From NCBI RefSeq assembly GCF_000316115.1, contig NZ_JH993797.1, forward strand, positions 5,380,486 through 5,444,485: a stretch of DNA of 64,000 nt. The letters run 5' to 3'. The position numbers were made by a program, and so were the translations under genes. Source of the stretch: Leptolyngbya sp. PCC 7375. Its GTDB lineage: Bacteria; Cyanobacteriota; Cyanobacteriia; Phormidesmidales; Phormidesmidaceae. Positions 27,569 through 36,934 of the stretch are shown piece by piece (position 1 is the stretch's first letter; the number at the start of each line of letters is the position of its first letter). The notes below the pieces were generated by a model that was not told the origin of the DNA, searched no databases, and was given only the letters and a program-made list of their open reading frames with translations.

Positions 27569-28378
27569 TCAGCTGTCTTCTTCACCAGACGGCACCAGTG
27601 TCGATTGGGTCAAATGACTAAAAATGGCCTGAATATTTTGTTTGGCCTGATGAAATTCAGGGATATTCCAATCGGGAATACGAGGCTGTTCAAGTTGTTT
27701 TAAATTGAGATAATTGTGATATCGAAGCTCAATCTGTAACGATTGCACACCTGGCATTGCACCATAGTGTCGAGTGATATATCCGCCATTAAACACATGG
27801 TTTTGTGCGACCTGATAGCCCTGTGATCCAAAGGCCGCTTCAACAGCTGACATCAGCTTGTCAGAACAGGTTTTGCCATTGCCATTGCCCAGACAAACCT
27901 GATCCACAATCGGTCCTGCAAAGCTGTGTAAATCTAACAAATATGCATAGCCAAATTGGTCAACTATTTGTTGTAGAAGATATTCCAGCTTTTGATGGTA
28001 AGGGCGATAAACTTGATCAATTCGATCTTGAACCTGATGGCGTGATGGTAAGTGACGATACAGGGACTGCTTGTAAGCAGTCTGTCGTGGTACTGCCGCT
28101 TGCCAAAACCCTCCTATAAAAGGTGCTTTAGCAACTCGATTCAGATCCACAACATAGCGACTGTAGTTGGCAGCCAACACCGTAATACCCAGCTTGGGTA
28201 AATTGTCATAGAGCTTATCCAGATGCCAGTCTTGGTGGGGCAGAAAATCCTGATACTGAGGGTTTAGCGAGGTGATAACCTCTTCCGGAATCACCAAGCC
28301 ACTATGGGGAATACTTGCCACAATCGGACATAGCCTGGTCGTAGGATGATGAACCCGAAAGGGAGCAGTCTCAAACAA
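27569..28378 (-). CDS. N-formylglutamate amidohydrolase family protein
   Basis: 269 aa. VASIPHSGLVIPEEV, HQDWHLDKLYD, YSRYVVDLNR, LLDLHSF and VQSLQIELRY are the metal-binding and catalytic segments of the N-formylglutamate deformylase family, which removes formyl from N-formylglutamate or related substrates. No other histidine-degradation genes are nearby, so the physiological substrate is uncertain. Its start (28378) overlaps the end of the LRR-kinase gene by eight bases, implying translational coupling. Confidence 0.88.
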   Translation of the reverse strand: MFETAPFRVHHPTTRLCPIVASIPHSGLVIPEEVITSLNPQYQDFLPHQDWHLDKLYDNLPKLGITVLAANYSRYVVDLNRVAKAPFIGGFWQAAVPRQTAYKQSLYRHLPSRHQVQDRIDQVYRPYHQKLEYLLQQIVDQFGYAYLLDLHSFAGPIVDQVCLGNGNGKTCSDKLMSAVEAAFGSQGYQVAQNHVFNGGYITRHYGAMPGVQSLQIELRYHNYLNLKQLEQPRIPDWNIPEFHQAKQNIQAIFSHLTQSTLVPSGEEDS

Positions 28379-29714
28379 GTGTGGATACCTCTGTCAGCAA
28401 TTCATTGATTGTACTGAATAATGGGCGTTCACTGGGAACCGGGTCCATACAACGCTGCTGTAAATCCCGCAGAGCTTGAAATATCTTTATTTCCATCTCA
28501 TCATTCTCGGAAATATGACGTGCTAGCAAATCCTCTAAGAGACAACCATAGGCCCTAGATTCAAGCTGCTGGAAAGATTGCCCGACCTCTGTATCTGTCG
28601 GGGCGTAAGTCGGGGCGTAAAAAGACGCTGCACCAAAATCTCCGAGAATACTCTTCCCATGAGTATTGACTAGAATGTTATGGGCATAGAGATCGCCATG
28701 CATAATACCGTGGCTATGGAGGTGTGCCATGACAGAGGAGATGCCCCTGGCAATTTGGAGAATAACAGGGAGTCTAAAGGTAATACCATCGGCATACGTA
28801 TCTCGGGTGCAGGTTTCTAAACTGGGAGGGTGACCTAAGTTACCGTACTCAGCGGTAATAAAGGAGAATACTAACCCCGCCTTGCCATCAATGGGGTGGC
28901 TTAGTTTACCGAATACTTTGACTAAATTAGGATGGGAGCCCGCTGCAATGCAGGCCTGCATTTCATCTAGAGGCAAACCGTCGCTAGTGATGTCACCTTT
29001 GAACAGCTTAACTGCCACATTTTGAGCTGGAGTCGATGCTGTTTCAGGCGTCCACAGGCCTTTATAGATAACCCCAGAGGCACCTTGGCCCAAGACTTCA
29101 CCCAGCTGTAATTCTGCTGGATCAATAGTGGCTAGGGTATTATTTTGTTGAACTTCTGTAGCCTGACTACAAGGGTTGCCGGCATAGGCCAACCAGGTTA
29201 ACCGGGGTAAATCAAAAAGCCAGTTAGGCAAAGTTTGTAGCTGATTAGCTGCGAGTCGAATGAGTTCTAAGCTTTGACAACTGGCTAGCTCATCCGGCAA
29301 AGAGCGCAACTGATTACCTGCCAGCATACACTTTTGTAGTTTACTGAGCTTACCAATGCTCTTGGGCAACAATGTTAGCTGATTGTTAGTAAGAATTAAC
29401 CAGCGAAGGTTGGGTGACAGGGCCGTTTCACTAATCGTTTTCATCTTGTTGCCCTTAAAACTCACCATAGAGAGATTTGGGCAAGCCGCTAATATCTCTG
29501 GAAAATCTTCAAACTGATTATTATTGAAAAAGGCAATTCTCAGCTTTTTTAACTTAGAGAATTCAGGTGGCAGCGTTCTGAGGTGATTATTGGATAGATC
29601 TAGAATTTCCAACGAATCGGCTTGTTCTAAAATTTCTAGGGGGAATTCGGTTAAATCTTGGGAGATCTTTAAACGGGGCTCTTCTGCGGAGTAATTTAAG
29701 GTTAAGGCTGTCAT
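28371..29714 (-). CDS. Leucine-rich-repeat protein kinase (cytosolic)
   Basis: 447 aa. Residues about 30-190 are six to seven LRRs of the bacterial LxxLxLxxNxLxxLP type (LEILDLSNNHLRTLP, LRWLILTNNQLTLLP, LQKCMLAGNQLRSLP, LELIRLAANQLQTLP). Residues about 203-447 are a protein kinase: glycine loop LGQGASGVIYKG, lysine VAVKLFKG, catalytic HGDLYAHNILV (HGD in place of the usual HRD), and GDFGAAS. No membrane segment or signal, so it is cytoplasmic. It overlaps the downstream N-formylglutamate amidohydrolase gene by eight bases. HGD kinases can be active but often have relaxed regulation; the substrate is unknown. Confidence 0.9.
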   Translation of the reverse strand: MTALTLNYSAEEPRLKISQDLTEFPLEILEQADSLEILDLSNNHLRTLPPEFSKLKKLRIAFFNNNQFEDFPEILAACPNLSMVSFKGNKMKTISETALSPNLRWLILTNNQLTLLPKSIGKLSKLQKCMLAGNQLRSLPDELASCQSLELIRLAANQLQTLPNWLFDLPRLTWLAYAGNPCSQATEVQQNNTLATIDPAELQLGEVLGQGASGVIYKGLWTPETASTPAQNVAVKLFKGDITSDGLPLDEMQACIAAGSHPNLVKVFGKLSHPIDGKAGLVFSFITAEYGNLGHPPSLETCTRDTYADGITFRLPVILQIARGISSVMAHLHSHGIMHGDLYAHNILVNTHGKSILGDFGAASFYAPTYAPTDTEVGQSFQQLESRAYGCLLEDLLARHISENDEMEIKIFQALRDLQQRCMDPVPSERPLFSTINELLTEVSTLV

Positions 29715-29859
29715 GTAAGGGTTTAATTTAATAAATAGTTTGAGTAGCGGGCATCGCTCAAATGAAGCATAGCTTTGAGCATGAGGCAGCCAAGCTACCC
29801 TGCAAACCCAGTGCAGTGAAAGGGTTTATGGGTAGGTAGAAATCAAATTGTGGCAGCGT

Positions 29860-30045
29860 CTAGGGCTGTTTATACTTGCCACTCCAATGCATGTAGCCGA
29901 AATACATCAGCACTCCTAGTTGTATCGGCACCAGAATCAAATAGTTTTTTAGAAAAGGGTTGATTTCCATATGGGCAAAGATTTGACAGTAGGTCAATCC
30001 TGCGATGGCCAATCCTGCTTTAAGAGGTAGTGTACGATTACGCAT
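29860..30045 (-). CDS. Small membrane protein (61 aa) next to DUF2752/TM2 genes
   Basis: Two hydrophobic segments (AGLAIAGLTYCQIFA and YLILVPIQLGVLMYFGYM). It lies 23 bases after the DUF2752 gene on the same strand, so it is probably part of the same transcript. No family recognised. Confidence 0.65.
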   Translation of the reverse strand: MRNRTLPLKAGLAIAGLTYCQIFAHMEINPFLKNYLILVPIQLGVLMYFGYMHWSGKYKQP

Positions 30046-30068
30046 AGTAATTATTTAGCTGCTTTAAT

Positions 30069-30512
30069 TTAGATTAGAGACCTTAGAAAAGACTGCTGCA
30101 TGTTTGTAGCTAGTACCCCTGACATCCAGAGTTGGTATAACCGGAAACCGTGATATCCAAACATTAGTATAAGCCCGGTACTCCATAGACTGCGATGCCG
30201 CCACCAGCGGCTCCATAGGCGCTTAGTCCAAAGCTCAATACTGACCTGAACTAGGGCAACTGCCCAGAGTATGACAACCAAGGGAGCCAGGAGATGATAC
30301 TCAATGGCGGTTGACCATTGGCGGTTTGCGATCGCAAACACCGCTCGCGTCATCCCCCAAGTAGGACAGGGGATGCCCACCAATGCATTGAGCGGACATC
30401 CCCACAGCGTCATTTCATATCCAAATGAAGTCAGCACCACGATCAAGAGCGGTGTACATAACGCTCCTAATAACCCCAGGCGCAAATAAATTGACGATTT
30501 TGCAAGTACCAT
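30069..30512 (-). CDS. DUF2752 family membrane protein
   Basis: 147 aa with three to four hydrophobic segments and the family signature CPLNALVGIPCPTWGMTRAV, with paired Cys-Pro motifs. Function of DUF2752 is unknown. It sits between a TM2 protein gene (ten-base gap upstream) and a 61-aa membrane protein, a likely three-gene membrane operon. Confidence 0.88.
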   Translation of the reverse strand: MVLAKSSIYLRLGLLGALCTPLLIVVLTSFGYEMTLWGCPLNALVGIPCPTWGMTRAVFAIANRQWSTAIEYHLLAPLVVILWAVALVQVSIELWTKRLWSRWWRHRSLWSTGLILMFGYHGFRLYQLWMSGVLATNMQQSFLRSLI

Positions 30513-30521
30513 GACTCTAAG

Positions 30522-30800
30522 TTAGAACCAGGGCTTTTTATTAGTGATGTAAGTGCTGACAAATTCTTCATCCGACTTAGTCAGATACAGAATGCCTTCA
30601 ACTAGACCAATCACACCCACTACAGCAGAACCCACACCACAGGTCACAGTGCCACCAATCAGGCAAACCAGCAGCATGATGATGCCTTCGTTGGTATACC
30701 CCAGATAAAATTTGTGTATGCCAAAGGCACCCAGCAAAATTCCTAAAATACCGGCTACAACTTTCTTGTCAGCCCCTTCAACGCCACCAGAATTTGTCAT
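30522..30800 (-). CDS. TM2 domain-containing protein
   Basis: 92 aa. The TM2 signature GILLGAFGIHKFYLGYTNEGI is followed by two hydrophobic helices around LLVCLIGGTVTCGVGSAVVGVIGLVEGILYL. TM2 proteins are small inner-membrane proteins of poorly known role. First gene of the cluster with DUF2752. Confidence 0.9.
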   Translation of the reverse strand: MTNSGGVEGADKKVVAGILGILLGAFGIHKFYLGYTNEGIIMLLVCLIGGTVTCGVGSAVVGVIGLVEGILYLTKSDEEFVSTYITNKKPWF

Positions 30801-31032
30801 ATCGCTTCAATTCCTCTTTAAGTGCATTTCCATCATGCTGGTCGTTATGACGACCTCCCTTCAAATTTGCCCGCTTTTCGGCATAGAAAAACCTTGTTAT
30901 AAAGATTTAATCAATATGAGCTGATAAAAATCCGGATGAACTAGCGGGAAAAACAGCCTACTGCACTATTACTGCCCATAATCACCGTTTATAAGGAACA
31001 AAAATCAGTACACCTAATTTTCTCATGTGTAA

Positions 31033-32481
31033 TTAATCACGTTCTTTTAGGGCTCCCAACTTAGCTTTTTGTTCCTTATAACGTTCTTTAAAAACAGCCT
31101 GTTGTTTTTTGTGATCGACAATAGGCGCAGCGTAATCAGTCCCCTCTAAATCCAGGGGTGAGAGTTTACCACTCACCAGTGCGCCCGTATCCACATGGCG
31201 AATCTCAGGCAGCCACTGGCGAATATAGTCTGCATCAGCATCAAATTTCTTGGCTTGGCTAGCCGGGTTGAAAATTCTTAACGGCTTAGGATCCATACCG
31301 CTAGAGGCACTCCACTGCCAGCCACCATTGTTGGCACTGAGATCACCATCCACCAGCTTTTGCATGAAATATTTCTCACCCCAGCGCCAGTCGATAATTA
31401 AGTCTTTGGTGAGAAAGCTGGCCACAATCATGCGACAGCGATTGTGCATCCATCCGGTCTCATTTAACTGACGCATGGCAGCATCCACAATGGGATAGCC
31501 TGTGCGTCCCTCACACCAAGCTGCAAATTTCTCTTCATCATTGTCCCAAGGAAAATCTTTCCAAGCATCACGGTAGGGACCATGTGCTAACTCTGGGAAG
31601 AAAAACATTACATGCTGGTAAAACTCTCGCCAGGCGAGTTCCTTCATCCAGGTTTGCACATTGGTACGACCCTCATCACTGTTACAGGCATCGTAGGCTG
31701 TCATCGCCGTCTGCCACACCTCACGCATACCCACTGCACCAAACTTAAGGGCCGCACTCAGCAATGAAGTACCTGTCACCGCTGGGAAATTGCGTTGCTC
31801 ATCGTAGGCTTCAATGGCTTTATGACCAAAGAATTCTAGCTGTGCACGGGCGGCCCGCTCGCCGGGTTCTAGGGGTAATGGGGCAGCCCACGTAAAGCCC
31901 AACGCTTTAGCCGAGGGCAGTGCGATCTCATCTACCAACCCACGTTCCGCATCACTCAGACCCACCGCCCCCTGCAACGTTGCAGCTGGAGGTAGTTTGA
32001 CTAAATTTTGCCAGTTTCGCCAGAAAGGACCATACACCGTGTAAGGTTTACCAGCTCCAGTCAGCACATCCCCCGGTGCATGCAGCAGTTGGTCCCAAGT
32101 TTTGGTCCGCATTTCAATGCCTTTTTCCGTCAGGGCTGCTGCCACTGCGTTATCTCGCTGGCGAGAATAGGGCTCCACATCTCGATTCCAATAGACAGCC
32201 ATAGCTCCCAATGTCGAAGCTGTCTGAGGGATCTGTTCTACAGGATTACCCTTGAGAATCAGCAGCTCACTCCCGACTGCTTGATAGCGCTCCTGTAACT
32301 GCGCCACACAGCCAAGCATATAGGCCACCCTGGCTGGGGCTACGTCATCTGCCTCTAAAATGCCAGGATCCAGGCAAAAAAAACCAACTACTTTAGGACT
32401 CCGTTCCCGAGCAGCGGCAAGGCCTAAATTATCACTAATGCGCAGATCACGACGGTGCCAAAACAGGATCAGATCAGCCAT
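31033..32481 (-). CDS. phr: Deoxyribodipyrimidine photolyase (CPD photolyase)
   Basis: 482 aa, full family length. The N-terminal antenna domain begins ILFWHRRDLRISDNLGL. The C-terminal FAD domain contains RTGYPIVDAAMRQLNETGWMHNR, RMIVASFLTKDLIIDWRWGE, and DLSANNGGWQWSASSGMDPKP, the class I photolyase signature. It repairs cyclobutane pyrimidine dimers with light. The antenna chromophore is probably 8-HDF-type as in other cyanobacteria, which is inference from lineage. Starts at an ATG, monocistronic. Confidence 0.93.
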   Translation of the reverse strand: MADLILFWHRRDLRISDNLGLAAARERSPKVVGFFCLDPGILEADDVAPARVAYMLGCVAQLQERYQAVGSELLILKGNPVEQIPQTASTLGAMAVYWNRDVEPYSRQRDNAVAAALTEKGIEMRTKTWDQLLHAPGDVLTGAGKPYTVYGPFWRNWQNLVKLPPAATLQGAVGLSDAERGLVDEIALPSAKALGFTWAAPLPLEPGERAARAQLEFFGHKAIEAYDEQRNFPAVTGTSLLSAALKFGAVGMREVWQTAMTAYDACNSDEGRTNVQTWMKELAWREFYQHVMFFFPELAHGPYRDAWKDFPWDNDEEKFAAWCEGRTGYPIVDAAMRQLNETGWMHNRCRMIVASFLTKDLIIDWRWGEKYFMQKLVDGDLSANNGGWQWSASSGMDPKPLRIFNPASQAKKFDADADYIRQWLPEIRHVDTGALVSGKLSPLDLEGTDYAAPIVDHKKQQAVFKERYKEQKAKLGALKERD

Positions 32482-32608
32482 AAACTTGGTAAAAAGGGGA
32501 GGATCCGATTAGTATAGGTGGTTTTGAGTGGGGGTTTTAAGTGCACTACAACCCAAAACTTAGAATTCAAAATTTCTTCATAGGGACGGTATTCTACACC
32601 CATGCATC

Positions 32609-34738
32609 ATGGCTTCCCAGGGCTTGGCTCAGTATTCTAGAAGGGGACACGTTCAGGGAGTTAAGCTTTTGATTACGTCTGGAGCACCTATCGCCAAAAA
32701 ACAGCCAAAAACCCTTGAAAAACATGGGGATGTTCGCATTGATGATTATTATTGGCTGTGCGATCGCGACTCCCCAGAAACCCTGGACTACCTCAAAGCT
32801 GAAAACACCTACACTGACGCACAAACCTCCCATAATAAGAGCTTTCAGAGAGCTTTGTATGACGAAATGCTAGGCCGCATTCAGGAAAGTGATCTGTCGG
32901 TACCCACAAAAGACGGGGATTATTACTATTACAGCCGCACTGAAGAAGGCAAAGCCTATCGCATCCTATGCCGTAAACAGGGTAGCTTAGACGCCCCCGA
33001 AGAAATTTTACTCGATGAAAATGAGCTAGCTGAGGAGCATGAGTTTTTTGCCTTGGGAGACTATGAAACGAGTCTTGATCATCAGTTGCTAGCCTATGCT
33101 ACAGACACCAATGGATCAGAGCGCTGCACCTTAGTATTCAAAGACTTGACCACTGGAAATCTTTATCCAGAAAAGATTGAAAACATTAGTGAAGTCATCT
33201 GGGCTAACGACAATCGTACTGTTTTCTACACTCGACTAGATGATGCCCATCGCCCCTACCAAGTATGGAAACATCGTTTGGGAGAAACCCCAGATAACGA
33301 CAAACTCGTTTATGAAGAAACCGACGATGCTTTTTATCTCTCAGTGGGCGGCACCCGCAGCGAAGCTTACCTATTCATCTCAATTAACAGCAAAATCACC
33401 TCCGAAATCTGGATTTTAGATGCCAACAATCCAGATGGAGAGTTTCAGGTAGTTTGTCCTCGTAAACATGGCGTGGAATACTCCATTTCTCACCATCCTG
33501 GCAACAACAACACCCTCAACCGGTTTTACATTGTTACCAACGAAGATGCCATTAACTCAAAGCTAATGGTGACACCAGTCAACGCACCCGGCAAAGAGAA
33601 TTGGAAAACCGTCATACCCCATCGCCCTGATGTACAGCTGACAGGTGTTAGTGTATTTATCGACCATCTGATCATTTATGAACGCCAGGGGGGGTTGCCC
33701 ACCATTCGCATCCACAAACTCTCCACAGGAGAAGAAACAGCCCTAGAGTTTCCAGAACCCACCTATTCGGTCTGGTCCGGTGCCATGCCTGAATTTGACA
33801 ACAAAACTCTGCGATTTACCTACACGTCATTAATCACTCCGTCCTCAGTATTTGATTATGACATGGACACCCATGAACGAGAACTCAAAAAAGAGATGCC
33901 GGTACTTGGAGGCTACGACCGCAGCCTATATCAAAGTGAATGGTTGATGGCAAAGGCTCCCGACGGCACCGAAGTGCCAATCTCGCTGGTGTACAAAAAA
34001 GGCACTGAGCGAAATGGCAACAGTCCCCTCTTCCTCTATGGCTACGGGTCCTATGGCGCATCATCATCGGCCTATTTTTCCTCTATCCGGCTCTCCCTAT
34101 TAGACCGAGGCGTCATCTATGCCATTGCCCACATTCGCGGTGGTGGTGAAATGGGTCGGCCATGGTACGAGGACGGCAAGTTTCTCCATAAGAAAAATAC
34201 GTTTACGGACTTTATTGCCTGTGCTGAGTACCTGATCGATAACCAATGGACCAGCGCTGACAAACTCGCTATTTATGGTGGTAGTGCCGGTGGATTATTG
34301 ATCGGTGCCGTATTAAATATGCGACCCGAGTTATTTAAAGTTGCCCTCGCAGCTGTCCCCTTTGTGGATGTTGTAACAACCATCTTAGACCCCAGCCTGC
34401 CGCTATCGGTGATGGAATGGGACGAATGGGGCAACCCTAATGAGAAAGAGTACTATGACTACATGAAGTCTTACTCACCCTACGACAATGTCACAGCTCA
34501 GAAGTATCCTGACCTGTTGATCACTGGTGGACTTAACGACCCACGAGTCTCTTATTGGGAACCTGCCAAGTGGACAGCAAAACTGAGAGAGTTAAAAACC
34601 GATCAGCATAAGCTTCTTCTCAAAACCAATATGGATGCAGGCCACGGCGGTGCCTCCGGGCGTTATGGATGGCTCGAAGAAACCGCCTTTGAATATGCCT
34701 TTATGCTGGATAGCCTAGGGTTAGCAGCCCCAAGCTAG
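32609..34738 (+). CDS. ptrB: S9 family oligopeptidase B
   Basis: 709 aa. A beta-propeller N-domain (KKQPKTLEKHGDVRIDDYYWLCDRDSPE to about 400) is followed by an alpha/beta-hydrolase domain. Catalytic Ser lies in YGGSAGGLLIG (about residue 560); the catalytic His is in DAGHGGASGRYG, and the Asp is in the LITGGLNDPRVSYWEP region. These match oligopeptidase B, a cytosolic serine peptidase that cleaves short peptides after basic residues. The first ~20 residues are atypical, and a TTG at 32669 (ITSGAPIAKK) may be the true start. Confidence 0.9.
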   Translation: MASQGLAQYSRRGHVQGVKLLITSGAPIAKKQPKTLEKHGDVRIDDYYWLCDRDSPETLDYLKAENTYTDAQTSHNKSFQRALYDEMLGRIQESDLSVPTKDGDYYYYSRTEEGKAYRILCRKQGSLDAPEEILLDENELAEEHEFFALGDYETSLDHQLLAYATDTNGSERCTLVFKDLTTGNLYPEKIENISEVIWANDNRTVFYTRLDDAHRPYQVWKHRLGETPDNDKLVYEETDDAFYLSVGGTRSEAYLFISINSKITSEIWILDANNPDGEFQVVCPRKHGVEYSISHHPGNNNTLNRFYIVTNEDAINSKLMVTPVNAPGKENWKTVIPHRPDVQLTGVSVFIDHLIIYERQGGLPTIRIHKLSTGEETALEFPEPTYSVWSGAMPEFDNKTLRFTYTSLITPSSVFDYDMDTHERELKKEMPVLGGYDRSLYQSEWLMAKAPDGTEVPISLVYKKGTERNGNSPLFLYGYGSYGASSSAYFSSIRLSLLDRGVIYAIAHIRGGGEMGRPWYEDGKFLHKKNTFTDFIACAEYLIDNQWTSADKLAIYGGSAGGLLIGAVLNMRPELFKVALAAVPFVDVVTTILDPSLPLSVMEWDEWGNPNEKEYYDYMKSYSPYDNVTAQKYPDLLITGGLNDPRVSYWEPAKWTAKLRELKTDQHKLLLKTNMDAGHGGASGRYGWLEETAFEYAFMLDSLGLAAPS

Positions 34739-34975
34739 CGCCTCCGGAACACTGAACGTTTGTGGACACGAGGTCCAGTGAAAGGACAGCTTAGCCACAT
34801 AATTAAGCAAATATTAAATTACACTTTAAGGTTTGCTAACTTAGCCTTAATGCATCCCGATAGAATATAAACTGTAATCAATTACACAGTTTGATGTTTT
34901 TGGCGGGAAGTTTTAGCGATTTTCTTGCTGTCCAAAGATTTCTGTCATGGCATCTACACATTTGGAGGAACCGAG

Positions 34976-35161
34976 ATGAAACTCTCATTTCTTGGCGCTC
35001 TCTACGAAGCGCACTTCGAGAATATTCAAGTAACTGATACTGAAAAGATTGGCACCTATCGTGGTGCGCCCCTTAAGCGCAAGGCATTTAAGGTTCCTAA
35101 TCACCCCCATCAGCGTGTACAGCTCACCTATCGTGGCGTAAAATATAACCAAGAAGTCTAA
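34976..35161 (+). CDS. DUF4278 small protein
   Basis: 61 aa from the ATG at 34976, preceded by a strong GGAGGAACCGAG ribosome site that decides this start over the upstream ATG at 34925. IGTYRGAPLKRKAF and RVQLTYRGVKYN are the paired YRG repeats of DUF4278, a cyanobacterial family of unknown function. Confidence 0.85.
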   Translation: MKLSFLGALYEAHFENIQVTDTEKIGTYRGAPLKRKAFKVPNHPHQRVQLTYRGVKYNQEV

Positions 35162-35540
35162 AAGAGGGGTGGCAACCCCGCATTAGATTAAAATCGCAGG
35201 TATTCTAAGTTGAACTCAGGGAATGTCATTGCCGACTCTTTCCTCTCAGTAGAAACAAAATATCGTATTACCCTCTTTCTTCATTGATAGTGAAGAAAGA
35301 GTTTTTTGTGTTTTCGGCTAGGGCATTCTTCACTCCCCTGCACACCAAAGTTAGCAAAAGCAGCCATAATTTAGATCAAGATCACTCATGTTTTTTTCAG
35401 ATTGCCATCACGTTCATTTCATATGAGCGCGTCAACCTAGGAACTATCAAGGTTCATTTCAAGCATCTACCAAGGGTGCATCACCTTTAAATCCACCCCT
35501 GACCCCATCCCTCTACATAGCTCTAAAAGCTGGAGGTCCC
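35162..35540. other. 379-base gap with a terminator and no supported gene
   Basis: It holds the strong terminator at 35273-35307 for the DUF4278 transcript and the leader of the His-rich secreted protein, with GGAGG at 35530-35534 just before its ATG. An ORF starting at 35284 begins inside the terminator loop and was rejected. Confidence 0.65.
35273..35307 (+). terminator. Rho-independent terminator after the DUF4278 gene
   Basis: CTCTTTCTTCA (35273-35283), a seven-base loop, exact complement TGAAGAAAGAG (35291-35301), then six T residues. Textbook structure. Confidence 0.88.
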
Positions 35541-36035
35541 ATGAAACTTTATTGGCTACCACTCCTAATTTTGGGCGCTCATTTCAGTGCTCTTACGCCA
35601 AAAGCCGCTGCCTTCGAGTTTGAGGCTGTTCCCAAGACACCAACAGAAATCATTAATACTTCTACAAATAACGTAGACAAGTTGGCAGATCTAGAAGGTG
35701 GGGAAAGCCCATGGGTAAAAACAGAAGATACTAGTATCTCCTTAGAGAAAGGATTTCATAGGAGACGATTCGGGCGCAGTCGATTTCGTCCTAATAGATT
35801 TCGGGGAGATATTTTCTTCCGAAACGGTAGCATCCATCGAATCCACTTCCGACATGGGGAATTTCGGCGGGATGAAATTTTCTTCCGAAACCGGGACTTC
35901 CGTCATGGCAGTGTCCGCCATCATAATTTCTACCGTGGAAGATTTCGACATGGTGGACGTCATGATTTCCACCATGATCGGTTCCGACATGATCGATTTC
36001 GACACCATGATTTCTATCGCATCAGGATTCACTAA
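35541..36035 (+). CDS. Secreted His/Arg-rich low-complexity protein (164 aa)
   Basis: ATG preceded by GGAGGTCCC. Signal peptide MKLYWLPLLILGAHFSALTP, cleavage near KAAA-F. Residues about 75-164 are dominated by His, Arg, Phe and Asp in irregular repeats (FRHGEFRRDE, HHNFYRGRFRHGG, HHDRFRHDRFRHHDF). Such a tail could bind metal ions or polyanions outside the cytoplasm. No family recognised; metal binding is inference. Confidence 0.75.
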   Translation: MKLYWLPLLILGAHFSALTPKAAAFEFEAVPKTPTEIINTSTNNVDKLADLEGGESPWVKTEDTSISLEKGFHRRRFGRSRFRPNRFRGDIFFRNGSIHRIHFRHGEFRRDEIFFRNRDFRHGSVRHHNFYRGRFRHGGRHDFHHDRFRHDRFRHHDFYRIRIH

Positions 36036-36149
36036 ACTCTGGGTATTGACTACAACCCAGTGGCTAACCATCTTATTACCATCAATGTCTACATCATTTT
36101 TTGTCTTCATTTCACCATGGAAATCCCAAATTATCCTTGAAAACAAATA

Positions 36150-36183
36150 ATCAGCCCTCTATGTCATCCAATCAAGGGCTGAT
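36150..36183. terminator. Hairpin after the His-rich protein gene
   Basis: ATCAGCCCT (36150-36158) and AGGGCTGAT (36175-36183) are exact complements with a 16-base loop. No clear T-run follows on the plus strand. Confidence 0.45.
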
Positions 36184-36260
36184 GCACTGTCGGCACTTTG
36201 AGAAGCAAACATCAGTGTGTGCCTACATAAGATGAGTGGATGTCTTCTAAAACTCTCGTT

Positions 36261-36812
36261 TTATTTATCCAAAAATGGTTTTGCCATAAAGTAACCGGCA
36301 ATCGATTTTGCATCCACACCTTCACCACCAAGAACAGCTTTTTCAAACTCTTCTGGCGTCATCAAAACAACTTCAATATCCTCATCTTCATCCTGTGCTG
36401 GAGCTGTTTCTAGCTCCTCAAGGTCGCTTGCTAAAAACGCAAAAATATATTCATCAGAGTAACCGGGGGCCAATGGAAACTTGCCAAGATTGGTCCATTC
36501 GTTGGCACTATAACCAGTCTCTTCTTCTATCTCTCGTTGAATGGTTGTAAATGCATCTTCCTCTATTTCAATCGTGCCTGCCGGAAACTCCAACAATCTT
36601 CCTTGCACGGCAAAACGATATTGTCGGACCAGCACCAGCTTACCGTCAGGGGTAATGGGTATAGCCATCGCTCCCCCTGGATGACGAATGCATTCCCACT
36701 GACCTTCCACTTTGTTGGGTAGACGGAGACGGTTGACTTCAAAGTCAAACTTACGTCCGGCGTAAAATAGACACTTTTTGAGTAGCTGGGGCGGTTCTAA
36801 ACCAAGAGACAT
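36261..36812 (-). CDS. NUDIX hydrolase, ADP-ribose pyrophosphatase-like
   Basis: 183 aa. The Nudix box GTIEIEEDAFTTIQREIEEETGY follows GX5EX7REUXEEXGU. The preceding VRQYRFAVQGRLLEFPAG is typical of ADP-ribose/sugar-nucleotide pyrophosphatases (NudF type), which cleave ADP-ribose to AMP and ribose-5-phosphate. Substrate choice is inference from the box context. Confidence 0.88.
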   Translation of the reverse strand: MSLGLEPPQLLKKCLFYAGRKFDFEVNRLRLPNKVEGQWECIRHPGGAMAIPITPDGKLVLVRQYRFAVQGRLLEFPAGTIEIEEDAFTTIQREIEEETGYSANEWTNLGKFPLAPGYSDEYIFAFLASDLEELETAPAQDEDEDIEVVLMTPEEFEKAVLGGEGVDAKSIAGYFMAKPFLDK

Positions 36813-36934
36813 AGTGTTGGATGCAGTGAGGTAACGGGATCAGGTTACACCATGAGCCGCTGACTAACTCCATTAGAGGCGCTTCGCTCAGCCAACTAAT
36901 GCAATGAGAGCTAAGCGAGTTCGAAGCCCAGTCT

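Noticed and set aside
35284..35490. 68-aa ORF on the plus strand
   Set aside because: It begins inside the loop of the rho-independent terminator and has no family features or ribosome site.
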